This document shows positions 1-8,166 of a stretch of DNA of 64,000 nucleotides, piece after piece (the first letter of the stretch is position 1; each line of letters starts with the position of its first letter). The notes beneath the pieces were generated by a model. The model was not told the origin of the DNA, ran no database searches, and worked only from the letters and a program-made list of their open reading frames with translations. A program made the position numbers and the translations under genes. Source of the stretch: Alcanivorax sediminis (GTDB lineage: Bacteria > Pseudomonadota > Gammaproteobacteria > Pseudomonadales > Alcanivoracaceae); assembly GCF_009601165.1 (NCBI RefSeq), contig NZ_WIRE01000001.1, positions 1,984,001 through 2,048,000 on the forward strand, written 5' to 3'.

Positions 1-560
1 TGAGCGATATTCGTCGTCAGTTTCCTGCGCTGCGGATTGTCTTTGAGCATGTGACCACGGCGGAAGCAGTGCACTTCGTTCAGGAGGTTAATGATCTGAC
101 AGCGGCTACGGTGACCCCGCAGCATCTGATGATGAACCGCAATGACCTGTTGGTGGGTGGCGTACGCCCGCACAACTACTGCCTGCCGATTCTCAAGCGT
201 CGCCAGCACCAGGAGGTGATTCAGCAGGCGGTTCTGGAAGGGCACCATCGTTTCTTCCTGGGGACAGACTCTGCGCCCCATGCCCGTAACAAGAAGGAGG
301 CCGCCTGCGGCTGCGCCGGCTGTTACTCTGCGCGGGCAGCGCTGCCGTTGTACGCCACCTTCCTCGACCAGCACAATGCCCTCGACAAGCTGGAAGGCTT
401 TGCCAGCCATTTCGGTGCCGATTTCTACCGCCTGCCGCGTCATACCGAGACGGTGACCCTGGTGCGCAAGCCCTGGTCGGTACCGGAGCTGGTCGATGCA
501 GCCGGAGAGCCCATGGTGCCATTCTACGCAGGACAAGAGCTGCCCTGGTCGCTGGCCTGA
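1..560 (+). CDS. pyrC: Dihydroorotase, class II PyrC type (C-terminal part)
   Basis: The reading frame is open from the window edge, so the N-terminus lies outside. The visible 185 or so residues match the end of the class II (E. coli-type) dihydroorotase, the zinc amidohydrolase that cyclises carbamoyl-aspartate to dihydroorotate in pyrimidine synthesis. Supporting motifs are RPHNYCLP, FLGTDSAPHARNKKEAACG and a CGCAGC stretch, all typical of the substrate loop and third metal-ligand region of this class. It ends two bases before a CobW-type GTPase gene. Some Pseudomonas genomes carry a second, zinc-starvation-induced dihydroorotase next to a CobW gene, so this may be that paralogue rather than the housekeeping copy. 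The upstream region that would show a Zur site is not in the window. Confidence 0.93.
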   Translation, partial: SDIRRQFPALRIVFEHVTTAEAVHFVQEVNDLTAATVTPQHLMMNRNDLLVGGVRPHNYCLPILKRRQHQEVIQQAVLEGHHRFFLGTDSAPHARNKKEAACGCAGCYSARAALPLYATFLDQHNALDKLEGFASHFGADFYRLPRHTETVTLVRKPWSVPELVDAAGEPMVPFYAGQELPWSLA

Positions 561-562
561 GC

Positions 563-1588
563 ATGAACCGTCTTCCGGTAGTGGTGCTGACCGGCTTTCT
601 CGGCAGCGGCAAGACCACCCAGCTGAATGCCTGGCTTGAGCAGCGTCAGGATCTGGCGGTGCTGATCAATGAGCTGGGCGATATCGGCATTGACCAGCAT
701 CTGACGCGTAAAGCCGGTGTGCCGGTGACGCTGCTGGCCGGTGGTTGCGTGTGCTGTGTGGTGCAGGGCGCCCTGTCGTCCACTCTGCGCAACCTGTTCA
801 TGGCACGCAAGAATGGAGACATTCCTGAATTTTCCATGGTGGTGCTGGAAACTACCGGCGCCGCGGAGCCGTCCGGTGTGCTGGCGCCGTTGGAACAGGA
901 CCCCTGGCTGAAGAAACGCTTCTACTGTCAGTCCGTGCTGACTGTGGTGGATGTGGCCGCCGGGGCGGCCTCCATTCAGCGTCACCCGGAGTGCCTTGAA
1001 CAGATTCAGGCGGCAGACCTGTTGTTGCTGTCACGTACGGACCAGGTGGCGGCCTCGGAACTGACCGCGTTCAAACAGCAGCTGGCCGCGCTGAACCCGG
1101 AGGCAGCATGTTATCCGACGCCTGTCCCGGCAGAGGTCCTGGATCGTCAGTTTGAGCGCCGCTGCCGAATCACCGGCAGACTGAACTCGGTGGTGCCGTC
1201 ATCTGCTTTGCTGTCGCCGATGGTGAGTGTTCCGGGCACCACAACCACACCTTCCCGCCACCAGCTTTACAGCGCCTCAGTGATCTGGGAATACCCGCTC
1301 AGCTGGGGCCACTGGCAGGCTGCACTGAAACAGCTGGCCAGCCAGTGTGGCGATGCGCTGGTGCGGGTAAAAGGCCTGCTCAAGGTGGAAGGGCTGGATG
1401 GTCCCTTGCTGGTGCAATGGGTAGGTGGCGCCGAGCCGGAACTGACGCCCATGAACCAGTGGCCGGATGACGATACCCGTACCCGGGTGGTGCTGATCGT
1501 GCGTCACAATGACGCTGACTTTCCCCACCAACAGATGGCACACTGGGAGTCATTGCTGGAGCAATTGCGCAGCGCCCCGACTCACTGA
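563..1588 (+). CDS. CobW/G3E-family GTPase, putative zinc metallochaperone
   Basis: A 341-residue protein of the COG0523 (CobW/YjiA/ZNG1) branch of G3E GTPases. It shows a Walker A motif GFLGSGKTT at residues 11-19, the metal-binding CxCC motif (GGCVCC, cysteines 62, 64 and 65), an ETTGAAEP segment, and SRTD in place of the usual NKxD guanine-specificity motif. A CobW C-terminal domain occupies roughly residues 225-335. Family members deliver metals, often zinc, to target enzymes under limitation. The gene begins two bases after the pyrC stop, so the two are co-transcribed and probably translationally coupled, which suggests the dihydroorotase could be the client. That partnership is inferred from position only. 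Confidence 0.9.
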   Translation: MNRLPVVVLTGFLGSGKTTQLNAWLEQRQDLAVLINELGDIGIDQHLTRKAGVPVTLLAGGCVCCVVQGALSSTLRNLFMARKNGDIPEFSMVVLETTGAAEPSGVLAPLEQDPWLKKRFYCQSVLTVVDVAAGAASIQRHPECLEQIQAADLLLLSRTDQVAASELTAFKQQLAALNPEAACYPTPVPAEVLDRQFERRCRITGRLNSVVPSSALLSPMVSVPGTTTTPSRHQLYSASVIWEYPLSWGHWQAALKQLASQCGDALVRVKGLLKVEGLDGPLLVQWVGGAEPELTPMNQWPDDDTRTRVVLIVRHNDADFPHQQMAHWESLLEQLRSAPTH

Positions 1589-1607
1589 GAACAGGACCCG
1601 TTCACCG

Positions 1608-1937
1608 ATGGGTTATTTCTATCTTTCCATCGCCATTCTGGCAGAAGTGATTGCTACCTCGGCGCTCAATGCGTCTCAGGGTTTTACCCGCCTGTGGCCC
1701 TCGGTGATCACTGCTGTGGGTTATCTGATTGCATTTTATGCACTGGCTTTGACCTTGCGCACGATCCCCATGGGCATTGCCTATGCGGTGTGGGCCGGTA
1801 CGGGTATTGTGTTGATTGCACTGGCTGGCATGGTGGTGTTTGATCAAAAGCCGGACTTGCCTGCGGTGCTCGGCATGGGGCTGATTGTGATAGGCGTGGT
1901 GCTGGTGACCCTGGTGTCGAAAACCTCTGCACACTGA
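1608..1937 (+). CDS. Small multidrug resistance (SMR/EmrE-like) transporter
   Basis: A 109-residue inner-membrane protein with four predicted transmembrane helices and no large loops, the standard SMR size. The essential membrane glutamate of the family (Glu14 in EmrE) is present as Glu13 in AILAEVIAT, and the YAVWAGTG signature is intact. Family members are proton-coupled antiporters of lipophilic cations, guanidinium compounds or polyamines; the substrate cannot be read here. The ATG at 1608 gives the expected N-terminus (MGYFYLS); the open frame extends upstream into cobW but that part is unlike the family. It sits 19 bases after cobW and just before the acetyl-CoA hydrolase gene, so it may be in the same transcript. 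Confidence 0.92.
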   Translation: MGYFYLSIAILAEVIATSALNASQGFTRLWPSVITAVGYLIAFYALALTLRTIPMGIAYAVWAGTGIVLIALAGMVVFDQKPDLPAVLGMGLIVIGVVLVTLVSKTSAH

Positions 1938-1944
1938 ATAACAA
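1937..1944 (+). promoter_or_regulatory. AATAACAA motif abutting the Shine-Dalgarno (candidate Hfq/Crc target)
   Basis: AATAACAA fits the AANAANAA consensus of Pseudomonas Hfq/Crc catabolite-repression targets. It overlaps the SMR stop codon and shares its last two bases with the AAGGAG ribosome binding site (1943-1948) of the gene starting at 1954, the position where such motifs block translation. Function is inferred. Confidence 0.4.
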
Positions 1945-1953
1945 GGAGTAGTC

Positions 1954-4104
1954 GTGGCTGAACGGATGGAAAGTGTTGAATGTGCTGTGGATGTGGTCAT
2001 CGAAAAAACCGGCGGAAAAATCCGTCTGGCCATGCCGCTGGGGCTGGGGAAGCCCAACCGTTTCGTGAACGCGCTTTATCGCCGGGTAGAGAAGGATTCC
2101 AGCCTTTCACTGGACATCTTCACGGCCTTGTCTCTGGGACGCCCGGGTGCTGGCAGTGATCTGGAGAAGCGGTTTCTTGGTCCATTTGCCGAGCGGGTGT
2201 TTGCCGATTACGAAGAGCTGGCTTATCTGAAGCCGGCAAAGAAAAGTACGCTGCCTGCGAATATCCGGGTGTACGAATTCTTTTTTCAGCCGGGCAGTAT
2301 GCTCGGTAGTGACAGTGCCCAACAGCACTATATTTCCAGTAACTACACCCATGTGGCCCGTGATCTCAATGCGCGCAAGATCAATGTGGTGGCTCAGTTG
2401 CTGGCGCACAGGTCTGTGGATGGATCAGACCAATACAGCTTTGCCTGTAACCCAGAAGTGACGCTGGATTTGATGCCCCTTTTGCTGGCCCGTCGTGAAG
2501 CGGGTGAGACCATTCTTTCCGTTGGGCAGATACATCGAGACCTGCCGTTCATGGAAAACGATGCAAGGGTGGATGACTGGCTACCGCACATGGATTTGCT
2601 GGTGGATGACCCAGAGGGTCACACCCGCCTTTTCAGTACCCCGAATATGCCGGTCAACGTGCAGGATCATTTCGTCGGGTTGCATGCCAGTACCCTGATT
2701 CGTGATGGTGGCACCTTGCAGATTGGTATCGGTGCGTTGGGTGATGCCCTTGTACACCATCTGCGACTGCGTGATCAGGATAACGAGCGATATCTGCGCC
2801 CCTTGCAGGCCTGGGGACTGGCAGAGAGTCAGCAACAGATAATTGCAGCTGAAGGGGGCACCGGAGTCTTCAGGGAAGGTCTCTACGGTTGCAGTGAAAT
2901 GGTGACCCATGGCCTGCTCCAGCTGGTACACGACCGTATCATTCGGCGTCCGGTGTATGACTGGGAGGCACTGCAGCAGCTGGAAATGCATGAGCCCACC
3001 CAGCCTGGGCTGGCCTTGCTGGATGCCCTGCGTGAGCAGTCTGCCATCAGTCGTCGCCTGGATAGGGCTCAGCTGCGCACGCTCAAGCGCTTTGGCATTT
3101 TCCGCGAGGCGGTGAGCAAGCAGGGTGATCAGCTGGAACTGCCCAACGGCGTGCGCGTTGCCAATGATCTGGATGACCGCGCCACCCGGGAAGCACTGAA
3201 AGCGGTATTCGGTGATCGCCTGCGAGGCGGTATCGTCATGCATGGCGGTTTCTTTCTCGGTCCGGAAGCGTTCTATCGGCGCTTGCGTGAGCTGGATGAC
3301 GAACAGCGTGCGGCCATCAATATGACCCGCATCAGCTATGTGAATCACTTATACGGTGACGAGGGGCTGAAACGCCTGCAGCGTCAGGATGCCCGTTTTG
3401 TGAATACGGCTTTCACCGTGACCTTGCTGGGTGCCGGTGTGGCAGATCAGGTTGACGACGGGCGAGTGCTTAGCGGTGTGGGCGGACAGTACAACTTTGT
3501 CAGCCAGGCTCACGAGCTTGAAGGCGCCCGGTCCATCCTGATGGTGAGGGCTTGGCGTGAGCGCGCCAGCGAAGCGATGAGCAATGTGGTGTTCGGCTAT
3601 GGCCATAACACCATTCCCCGTCACCTGCGGGATGTGGTGGTGACGGAGTATGGGGTGGCCGATCTGCGCGGAAAAACTGACGAAGAAGTGGTCATGGCCA
3701 TGCTCAATGTATCGGACAGCCGCTTCCAGGTAGATCTCATGGCGGAGGCACGGGCAGCGGGCAAGTTGCGCAAGGATTACCAGATTCCCGAAGCGCACCG
3801 GCGCAATAACCCCGAGCATCTTCATGAAATTGCTGCGCGCTGTGGCGATGCGAGTTTCCCGCTGTTCCCGTTGGGAACAGACTTTACCGAGACAGAGCAG
3901 CGAGTGCTAAAAGCACTTACCTGGCTGAAGGAAAAAGTCGGTCACAAGGAATATGTGGAACTAGGCAGCAAGGCGTTGTTCCATGAAGGCAGTGAAGCTG
4001 AGTTTGCTGAGGAATTGGCCCGCATGGGGTTGAAAGACCCGGACGGGGTGAAGGAGCATCTTTATCACCGCTTGCTGCTCACCGCGTTGGAAGCTGCATG
4101 CTAG
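1954..4104 (+). CDS. Acetyl-CoA hydrolase/transferase family protein (716 aa)
   Basis: The GTG start is set by AAGGAG at 1943-1948. The C-terminal half carries the acetyl-CoA hydrolase/CoA-transferase C-terminal domain, seen in GVGGQYNFVSQAHELEGA, in HNTIPRHLRDVVVTEYGVADLRGK and in the following helix-rich segment. At 716 residues the protein is longer than the usual ~500-residue acetate/succinate CoA-transferases; it belongs to a larger subgroup whose extra N- and C-terminal regions I cannot assign. The family moves or hydrolyses acyl-CoA thioesters through a glutamyl-CoA intermediate. The actual acyl substrate is unknown. An A-rich motif touching its ribosome binding site suggests catabolite control. 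Confidence 0.8.
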   Translation: MAERMESVECAVDVVIEKTGGKIRLAMPLGLGKPNRFVNALYRRVEKDSSLSLDIFTALSLGRPGAGSDLEKRFLGPFAERVFADYEELAYLKPAKKSTLPANIRVYEFFFQPGSMLGSDSAQQHYISSNYTHVARDLNARKINVVAQLLAHRSVDGSDQYSFACNPEVTLDLMPLLLARREAGETILSVGQIHRDLPFMENDARVDDWLPHMDLLVDDPEGHTRLFSTPNMPVNVQDHFVGLHASTLIRDGGTLQIGIGALGDALVHHLRLRDQDNERYLRPLQAWGLAESQQQIIAAEGGTGVFREGLYGCSEMVTHGLLQLVHDRIIRRPVYDWEALQQLEMHEPTQPGLALLDALREQSAISRRLDRAQLRTLKRFGIFREAVSKQGDQLELPNGVRVANDLDDRATREALKAVFGDRLRGGIVMHGGFFLGPEAFYRRLRELDDEQRAAINMTRISYVNHLYGDEGLKRLQRQDARFVNTAFTVTLLGAGVADQVDDGRVLSGVGGQYNFVSQAHELEGARSILMVRAWRERASEAMSNVVFGYGHNTIPRHLRDVVVTEYGVADLRGKTDEEVVMAMLNVSDSRFQVDLMAEARAAGKLRKDYQIPEAHRRNNPEHLHEIAARCGDASFPLFPLGTDFTETEQRVLKALTWLKEKVGHKEYVELGSKALFHEGSEAEFAEELARMGLKDPDGVKEHLYHRLLLTALEAAC

Positions 4105-4155
4105 CAGCGAAGCGCCTTGTCGGTTGGGAGAGATGAGGCGTTGCTGAGGAAGTGG

Positions 4156-4189
4156 GGTTGCCTGGGAGGAAGAGTCCGGCCAGGCAACC
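4156..4189. terminator. Bidirectional hairpin between convergent genes
   Basis: A 10-bp perfect stem (GGTTGCCTGG at 4156-4165 with CCAGGCAACC at 4180-4189) and a 14-base loop. It separates the plus-strand hydrolase gene from the converging DUF4282 gene. There is no clear T-run, so termination is likely rather than certain. Confidence 0.55.
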
Positions 4190-4200
4190 GTGATTCATGA

Positions 4201-4737
4201 TTACTCCGGCTTGTCTTTCTTTTCCTTGTTAATCTCATCCCTGCGCGAAGATTTTCCGGCACCCAGGTCGCTGGGACGGCCAGACAGTACCCGCCAGAAT
4301 GGAATCCGGCGAGTGATTGATACCATCTCATCCACGGTGTCGCCGATCCCGGAGAGCCGATCGACAGTGTCGCGAAGCCCTACCAGTTCATCCACATGTT
4401 CCGATATCTTGAACACCACCATGTAGAATTCGAGCAGAGCGCGCAGGATGGATGCCAGCACCAGAAACGTGATTGGCGCGGCGACAAAGAAATAGAGCAG
4501 CCCCCGCCAGGTGGAGGCCATGAAGGCTTCAACGCACAGGTAAAGCAGGCCCATGCCGATAGCCACCAGCGCGATACCGTAAACCCCGGGCAGTACCTGG
4601 ATGATCATGTACTTGTCGAAGCGGAAGTTGAACAGCTCACGCCAGTACTGCACCACCCAAAAAAAGCCGCGACGTAGTTTGTCGTTGAATTTTTCCTGTG
4701 GTACTTCTCCGCTTTCCTGATCCTTGTTATCTACCAT
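4201..4737 (-). CDS. DUF4282 membrane protein
   Basis: A 178-residue protein. Residues ~25-45 (LRRGFFWVVQYWRELFNFRFDKY) and the two following hydrophobic helices (around GIALVAIGMGLLYLCVEAF and LLYFFVAAPITFLVLAS) match the DUF4282 family of small inner-membrane proteins with two transmembrane segments. The C-terminal ~70 residues are polar, contain repeated DTVDRLSGIGDTVDEM-like helices and end in a lysine-rich tail, probably cytoplasmic. It is the last gene of the PadR-led operon and its start overlaps the end of the DUF2804 gene by 7 bases. No function is known for the family. Confidence 0.8.
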   Translation of the reverse strand: MVDNKDQESGEVPQEKFNDKLRRGFFWVVQYWRELFNFRFDKYMIIQVLPGVYGIALVAIGMGLLYLCVEAFMASTWRGLLYFFVAAPITFLVLASILRALLEFYMVVFKISEHVDELVGLRDTVDRLSGIGDTVDEMVSITRRIPFWRVLSGRPSDLGAGKSSRRDEINKEKKDKPE

Positions 4738-5765
4738 TTCGCGTACTGCTCCTCGACAAAACCATAGCGGGCTTTAATAGCGACAGTGGTGCCATCATCA
4801 AGATGAAGACTGCCATCAAAGCGGCCGAAAAGTTGGTTGAAGTTGCTGGCGAACAGGCCCAGGTTGAGTCGTTCACGATGATTGCCGCTGGGTGTAAAGG
4901 TCATATCCACGCGACCACAGAGACTGCGAATACGCCAGGGCTGCATGAGGTCATCACGGTTATAGTCGAACATGACCCCTCCGGTGGGGATCATGACATC
5001 ATCCACCCACAAGCAGTTCTCTGAAAAGGTCGTCTCATTGACCCCGCAGGAAAGATTGAGCCCGATGTGCCTGCCATCGGCATGGGTGGACAGACATGCC
5101 CAGTTCCAGAAGGTTTCCCGGCGCATGTAACCGGCAGAAAAGTCATGGTGACCACTGGCGTTCAATGCCTGAAGGTCCAGAGTTTCGCCGTCGCGGGTCA
5201 GGGTGCCGGTGACCCCCTTGCCTGCCACCTTGTTGGCGTAGACCCAGCCATTAATCCCTGTGCGGGTGCACAAGGACATGGGCTGATAGCTGCTGCCTTC
5301 TTCCATGGTGGCCTGTAGCTGGAGGCCTTTCAGGGTGATGGAGAAGGTCTTGGTCAGAGCCTGGTTGTCTTCACGGTAGCCCAGCTCGATATCCACGCCC
5401 TTCTGGCGGAAATAACTCACGCCATTGCGTGGCGAGTCGGACATATGAAGGTCCCGGCCCAGAGGTGAGCGCCAGGTATATTCCTTGAGGGTGCCGGTGC
5501 GTGGCTCAAAGGTGTAGAAAAAGGCAATGCCCAGCCAGGCGGTATGGGCCAGAGCGCAACCGGCCAGCAAGTCATCACTGATGATGCCGAAATACTGGAA
5601 CTGCTTGTAGTGGAAGTGTCGTGCGAAGGCGCTGGCGCGACTGCCCATGGGGGTGCGGTAATCTGCATCACGGCCATTGATTTGCGATACAGTGGCGGGA
5701 AAAACTCCCAAGGCGACCTGCCCCCGATCATCAACCAGGGAAGAGGGTTGAGGTTGAAAATTCAT
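4731..5765 (-). CDS. DUF2804 family protein (344 aa)
   Basis: Full-length DUF2804-like protein with no signal peptide or membrane segments. Its composition is rich in beta-strand patterns with many Gly/Trp/Tyr positions (NWACLSTHADGRHIGLN, MIPTGGVMFDY), suggesting a lipocalin- or sandwich-like fold related to proteins that act on hydrophobic ligands; that fold is my inference. Its ATG overlaps the DUF1853 stop by 4 bases and its own end overlaps the DUF4282 start, so the three are translationally coupled. Biochemical role unknown. Confidence 0.82.
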   Translation of the reverse strand: MNFQPQPSSLVDDRGQVALGVFPATVSQINGRDADYRTPMGSRASAFARHFHYKQFQYFGIISDDLLAGCALAHTAWLGIAFFYTFEPRTGTLKEYTWRSPLGRDLHMSDSPRNGVSYFRQKGVDIELGYREDNQALTKTFSITLKGLQLQATMEEGSSYQPMSLCTRTGINGWVYANKVAGKGVTGTLTRDGETLDLQALNASGHHDFSAGYMRRETFWNWACLSTHADGRHIGLNLSCGVNETTFSENCLWVDDVMIPTGGVMFDYNRDDLMQPWRIRSLCGRVDMTFTPSGNHRERLNLGLFASNFNQLFGRFDGSLHLDDGTTVAIKARYGFVEEQYAKW

Positions 5766-6574
5766 GCGTTAGGCCAACTGACAGGAACGATAAAGCCCGG
5801 CTCAGGGCGCAATGAAGAGATGACCATGAGTGGGCGTGACTGCGTCTCAACATAGTCAATGAGTTCGGGGGTATCAATAAAAGTGGTACTTTTGTCCGAC
5901 ATTGACGGCAGCGGCCAGTTTTTCTTATCAACAACCTGCCAGCGCTGCAACGGCAGACTATGGGTGGGTAGCCACCAGCCCCGTTCATGTTGCGGATGGC
6001 GTGGCGGATAGTCCGGGTGGCCATTGCGATAAAACAGGCGCCCCCTCGTTAACAGGGCGCGGCCATCTACTTGTAAGCCACGGTTGGCGAGCATCTCGCG
6101 ACATTGGGGCAGGGTGCTACGCAGGATTTGATGCTCGAACAGATGCTGGGATTTGCGTGAGAGAGTGTCGTGGCTGTTAGGGCCGTACCAGTTGTCCGCT
6201 GTGCCCAGATAGAACTTCAAGGCCAGCTCCCAATGCCACAGCTTGCCACTGCCCCTGTCCCGCACCAGCATGTCCAGTTCACCGAGAGTGGTCTGGCCGT
6301 CACGCACGGCCAGGTTGCGGTCTACCAGTTCAAGTCCATTACTGGCCGATACCAGCGCGGCCACCCATTGCTCGAAGGTAATGCCCAGGCGTTGTGGAGA
6401 CACCGTATCCTGTAGCCAATCTGCTGCACGGTGAATGAGGGTGGGATCGCGGTGCCACTCGCGTTTGAGCAGCTTGCCCGCATCTTCGAACGGGGAGCAT
6501 GAGAGTAGAGGCGGGGCCTGGATCAGCCAGGCAAGTTGCTGAACCAGAGCCCCGGACACGGGAGTGTTGATCAT
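5762..6574 (-). CDS. DUF1853 family protein (270 aa)
   Basis: Matches the DUF1853 family: the N-terminal LAWLIQAPPLL segment, the central GELDMLVRDRGSGKLWHWELALKFYLG block and a C-terminal PxHPQHERGWW region. The central block, with acidic residues followed by E-x-A-x-K, resembles a PD-(D/E)XK nuclease-like core, as has been proposed for some unknown-function families. This is a visual resemblance only. No signal peptide or membrane segment. Both ends overlap neighbouring genes by 4 bases. Confidence 0.83.
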   Translation of the reverse strand: MINTPVSGALVQQLAWLIQAPPLLSCSPFEDAGKLLKREWHRDPTLIHRAADWLQDTVSPQRLGITFEQWVAALVSASNGLELVDRNLAVRDGQTTLGELDMLVRDRGSGKLWHWELALKFYLGTADNWYGPNSHDTLSRKSQHLFEHQILRSTLPQCREMLANRGLQVDGRALLTRGRLFYRNGHPDYPPRHPQHERGWWLPTHSLPLQRWQVVDKKNWPLPSMSDKSTTFIDTPELIDYVETQSRPLMVISSLRPEPGFIVPVSWPNA

Positions 6575-7119
6575 GCAGAGGTGGGCAGATCTTCCCGTTT
6601 GTGCAGTTCGGCACGCACTTCTTCAGCCCAGCTCAGCCAGGCTTGCTGATCGAGAATGCCACGGCGCAGGGTGAGGTAGGTGTACATGTCCTTTTCGGTG
6701 TTCCGCTCGGCCAGTGCCTTGGCCAGCGCTTCAAAGGTACTCAGTCGTTCCCGGCGCAGGTCGGCCTGGTCTTCCAGCTCCCGAAGCACGGCGGAGGGCT
6801 CGCTGAGGGCTCCGCCCGCAATCTTTACCATGAAGGAATCCCGAATCCGCGGCGGAGCCGCAGGCTTTCGGAGCCAGCGAATCAGCTCATCGCGACCGGT
6901 GTCGGTAATCCGGTAAAGCTTCTTGTCAGGTTTGCCGTCCTGGGGAATGTGGCGGTACTTGACCATGTCCTGCTCATTCAGCTTACCGAGCTCCAGATAA
7001 ATCTGCTGGTGGGTCGCATTCCAGACCAGCCCGATACTGTTAGCGAATTCGCGAGCGAGGTCATAACCGCTGGCTTCTTGATCTTGTAGCAATACAAGTA
7101 TGGCATGGCGCAAAGACAC
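6571..7119 (-). CDS. PadR-family transcriptional regulator
   Basis: A 182-residue PadR-type repressor: an N-terminal winged helix (MSLRHAILVLLQDQEASGYDL, then a wing near KPDKKLYRITDTGRDEL) and a C-terminal helical dimerisation domain with the family's acidic/basic coiled region. The GTG start at 7119 is chosen because GAGGAG lies just upstream and the family's usual N-terminus begins there; an in-frame ATG at 7158 would add 13 atypical residues and fall inside the palindromic operator candidate. It is the first gene of a four-gene overlapping operon. PadR proteins are usually autoregulatory and inducer-responsive, so it probably controls the three DUF genes behind it. Confidence 0.88.
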   Translation of the reverse strand: MSLRHAILVLLQDQEASGYDLAREFANSIGLVWNATHQQIYLELGKLNEQDMVKYRHIPQDGKPDKKLYRITDTGRDELIRWLRKPAAPPRIRDSFMVKIAGGALSEPSAVLRELEDQADLRRERLSTFEALAKALAERNTEKDMYTYLTLRRGILDQQAWLSWAEEVRAELHKREDLPTSA

Positions 7120-7141
7120 GGCTGACTCCTCGTCCTGATTA

Positions 7142-7161
7142 AATATGGCTAGTACCATATT
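7142..7161. promoter_or_regulatory. Candidate PadR operator
   Basis: A perfect 7-bp inverted repeat, AATATGG at 7142-7148 and CCATATT at 7155-7161, with a 6-base spacer. It sits 22 bases upstream of the PadR GTG start, where an autoregulated promoter would be. PadR proteins typically bind AT-rich dyads of this size. Confidence 0.5.
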
Positions 7162-7326
7162 GATAGTAGAGAGCCGTGTTATTGCTGCGCAATCCGTTGA
7201 ATAAGTAGATTTGTAAAAACTTGGTGAAGTTGCCCTTCAGTAGTTGTCTTGTGTAAGTATTTGTTATTAAAAGACGTGCACTGTGTGAGTCGGCGGGGTA
7301 GTTGAGCAACCTCCGTTGACTAAGTG

Positions 7327-8016
7327 TCACCCGTGCCGGTCCTCAAATGCCATCAGCATACTGGCCTGGTATTGTGAGGACGCGGTGAGTTGATCTTTGT
7401 CCAGCTTGGGCACCAGGTTGTGGATCAGGCTGCGGGATGCCTTGCGAGTGGTCTCCACGCCGACGCTGGCCAGCTTGCGCAGTACCGGACCAAAGCCCAG
7501 CAGGGCCATGGGTTTCTCGAAATACCAGTGAATGGCCTCATTGGTCACTTCCAGCAGGTACTCTTCCAGCTCCCGCCGAGCCTCATCAAAGGTGCCATTG
7601 GCGCACAGGTCGGGAAGGTTGTTGCCTTTTATTGCCAGGCTCTCGCTGACAGGGAAGGCCACATACCAGCCTTCGCCGCGGGTGCCGGGTTGTCGCACCG
7701 CATCCATGTAAATGGCGGAGGCCTTGTTCTGTTCCAGATCCATCTTTTTCGCGCTTCGGCCGATCACCAGAGCCGACGTCTTGTTGATGGTCTGGCAGGT
7801 CATGTTGACCACGCGAAACATGCTGGAGGATAAACCCGCAGCCTCTGCTGCCCGCACCATGAATGCCTGCAGGGCTTCATCAATGAAAATGCTCATGATG
7901 GCCTCAATTTCCTTTGGCTCCGGCTGGCTGGCGCCCCCTTGCATGCGGGTAATAAAACCATCCGTTTTGCTATGCAGCGCCTCGCTGGACAGGAAAGCCA
8001 CGTGGGGTATTGTCAT
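7327..8016 (-). CDS. Hypothetical protein, family not recognised
   Basis: The start at 8016 follows a strong GAGGAGAA site; the frame continues upstream but without such a site. The 229-residue product has no signal peptide or convincing membrane span. It is mostly helical, with an acidic helix DEARRELEEYLLEVTNEAIHWYF near residue 150 and a cationic C-terminal region (RKASRSLIHNLVPKLDKDQL). I recognise no motif or family. It is transcribed alone, divergent from the YbjN-like gene at 8167. The bases AAGAATAA between its Shine-Dalgarno and start happen to fit the AANAANAA pattern. Confidence 0.7.
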   Translation of the reverse strand: MTIPHVAFLSSEALHSKTDGFITRMQGGASQPEPKEIEAIMSIFIDEALQAFMVRAAEAAGLSSSMFRVVNMTCQTINKTSALVIGRSAKKMDLEQNKASAIYMDAVRQPGTRGEGWYVAFPVSESLAIKGNNLPDLCANGTFDEARRELEEYLLEVTNEAIHWYFEKPMALLGFGPVLRKLASVGVETTRKASRSLIHNLVPKLDKDQLTASSQYQASMLMAFEDRHG

Positions 8017-8166
8017 TATTCTTCTCCTCAGACTGGAAGAAAGGATGATACGCATGGGTTTTCGCAGACCCAATGACCAAAAATGCCGGTTTTCTATTCC
8101 TTTTTTATTGCTGATAGATGATGATTCGCGGCCATTGCCGGGGTTTTGGCAGTTAATGGAGAAGTC

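Noticed and set aside
4731..7119. PadR/DUF operon as a toxin-antitoxin or defence island
   Set aside because: The gene sizes, families and operon order do not match any known defence or toxin-antitoxin system; only the possible nuclease-like core of DUF1853 hints at it.
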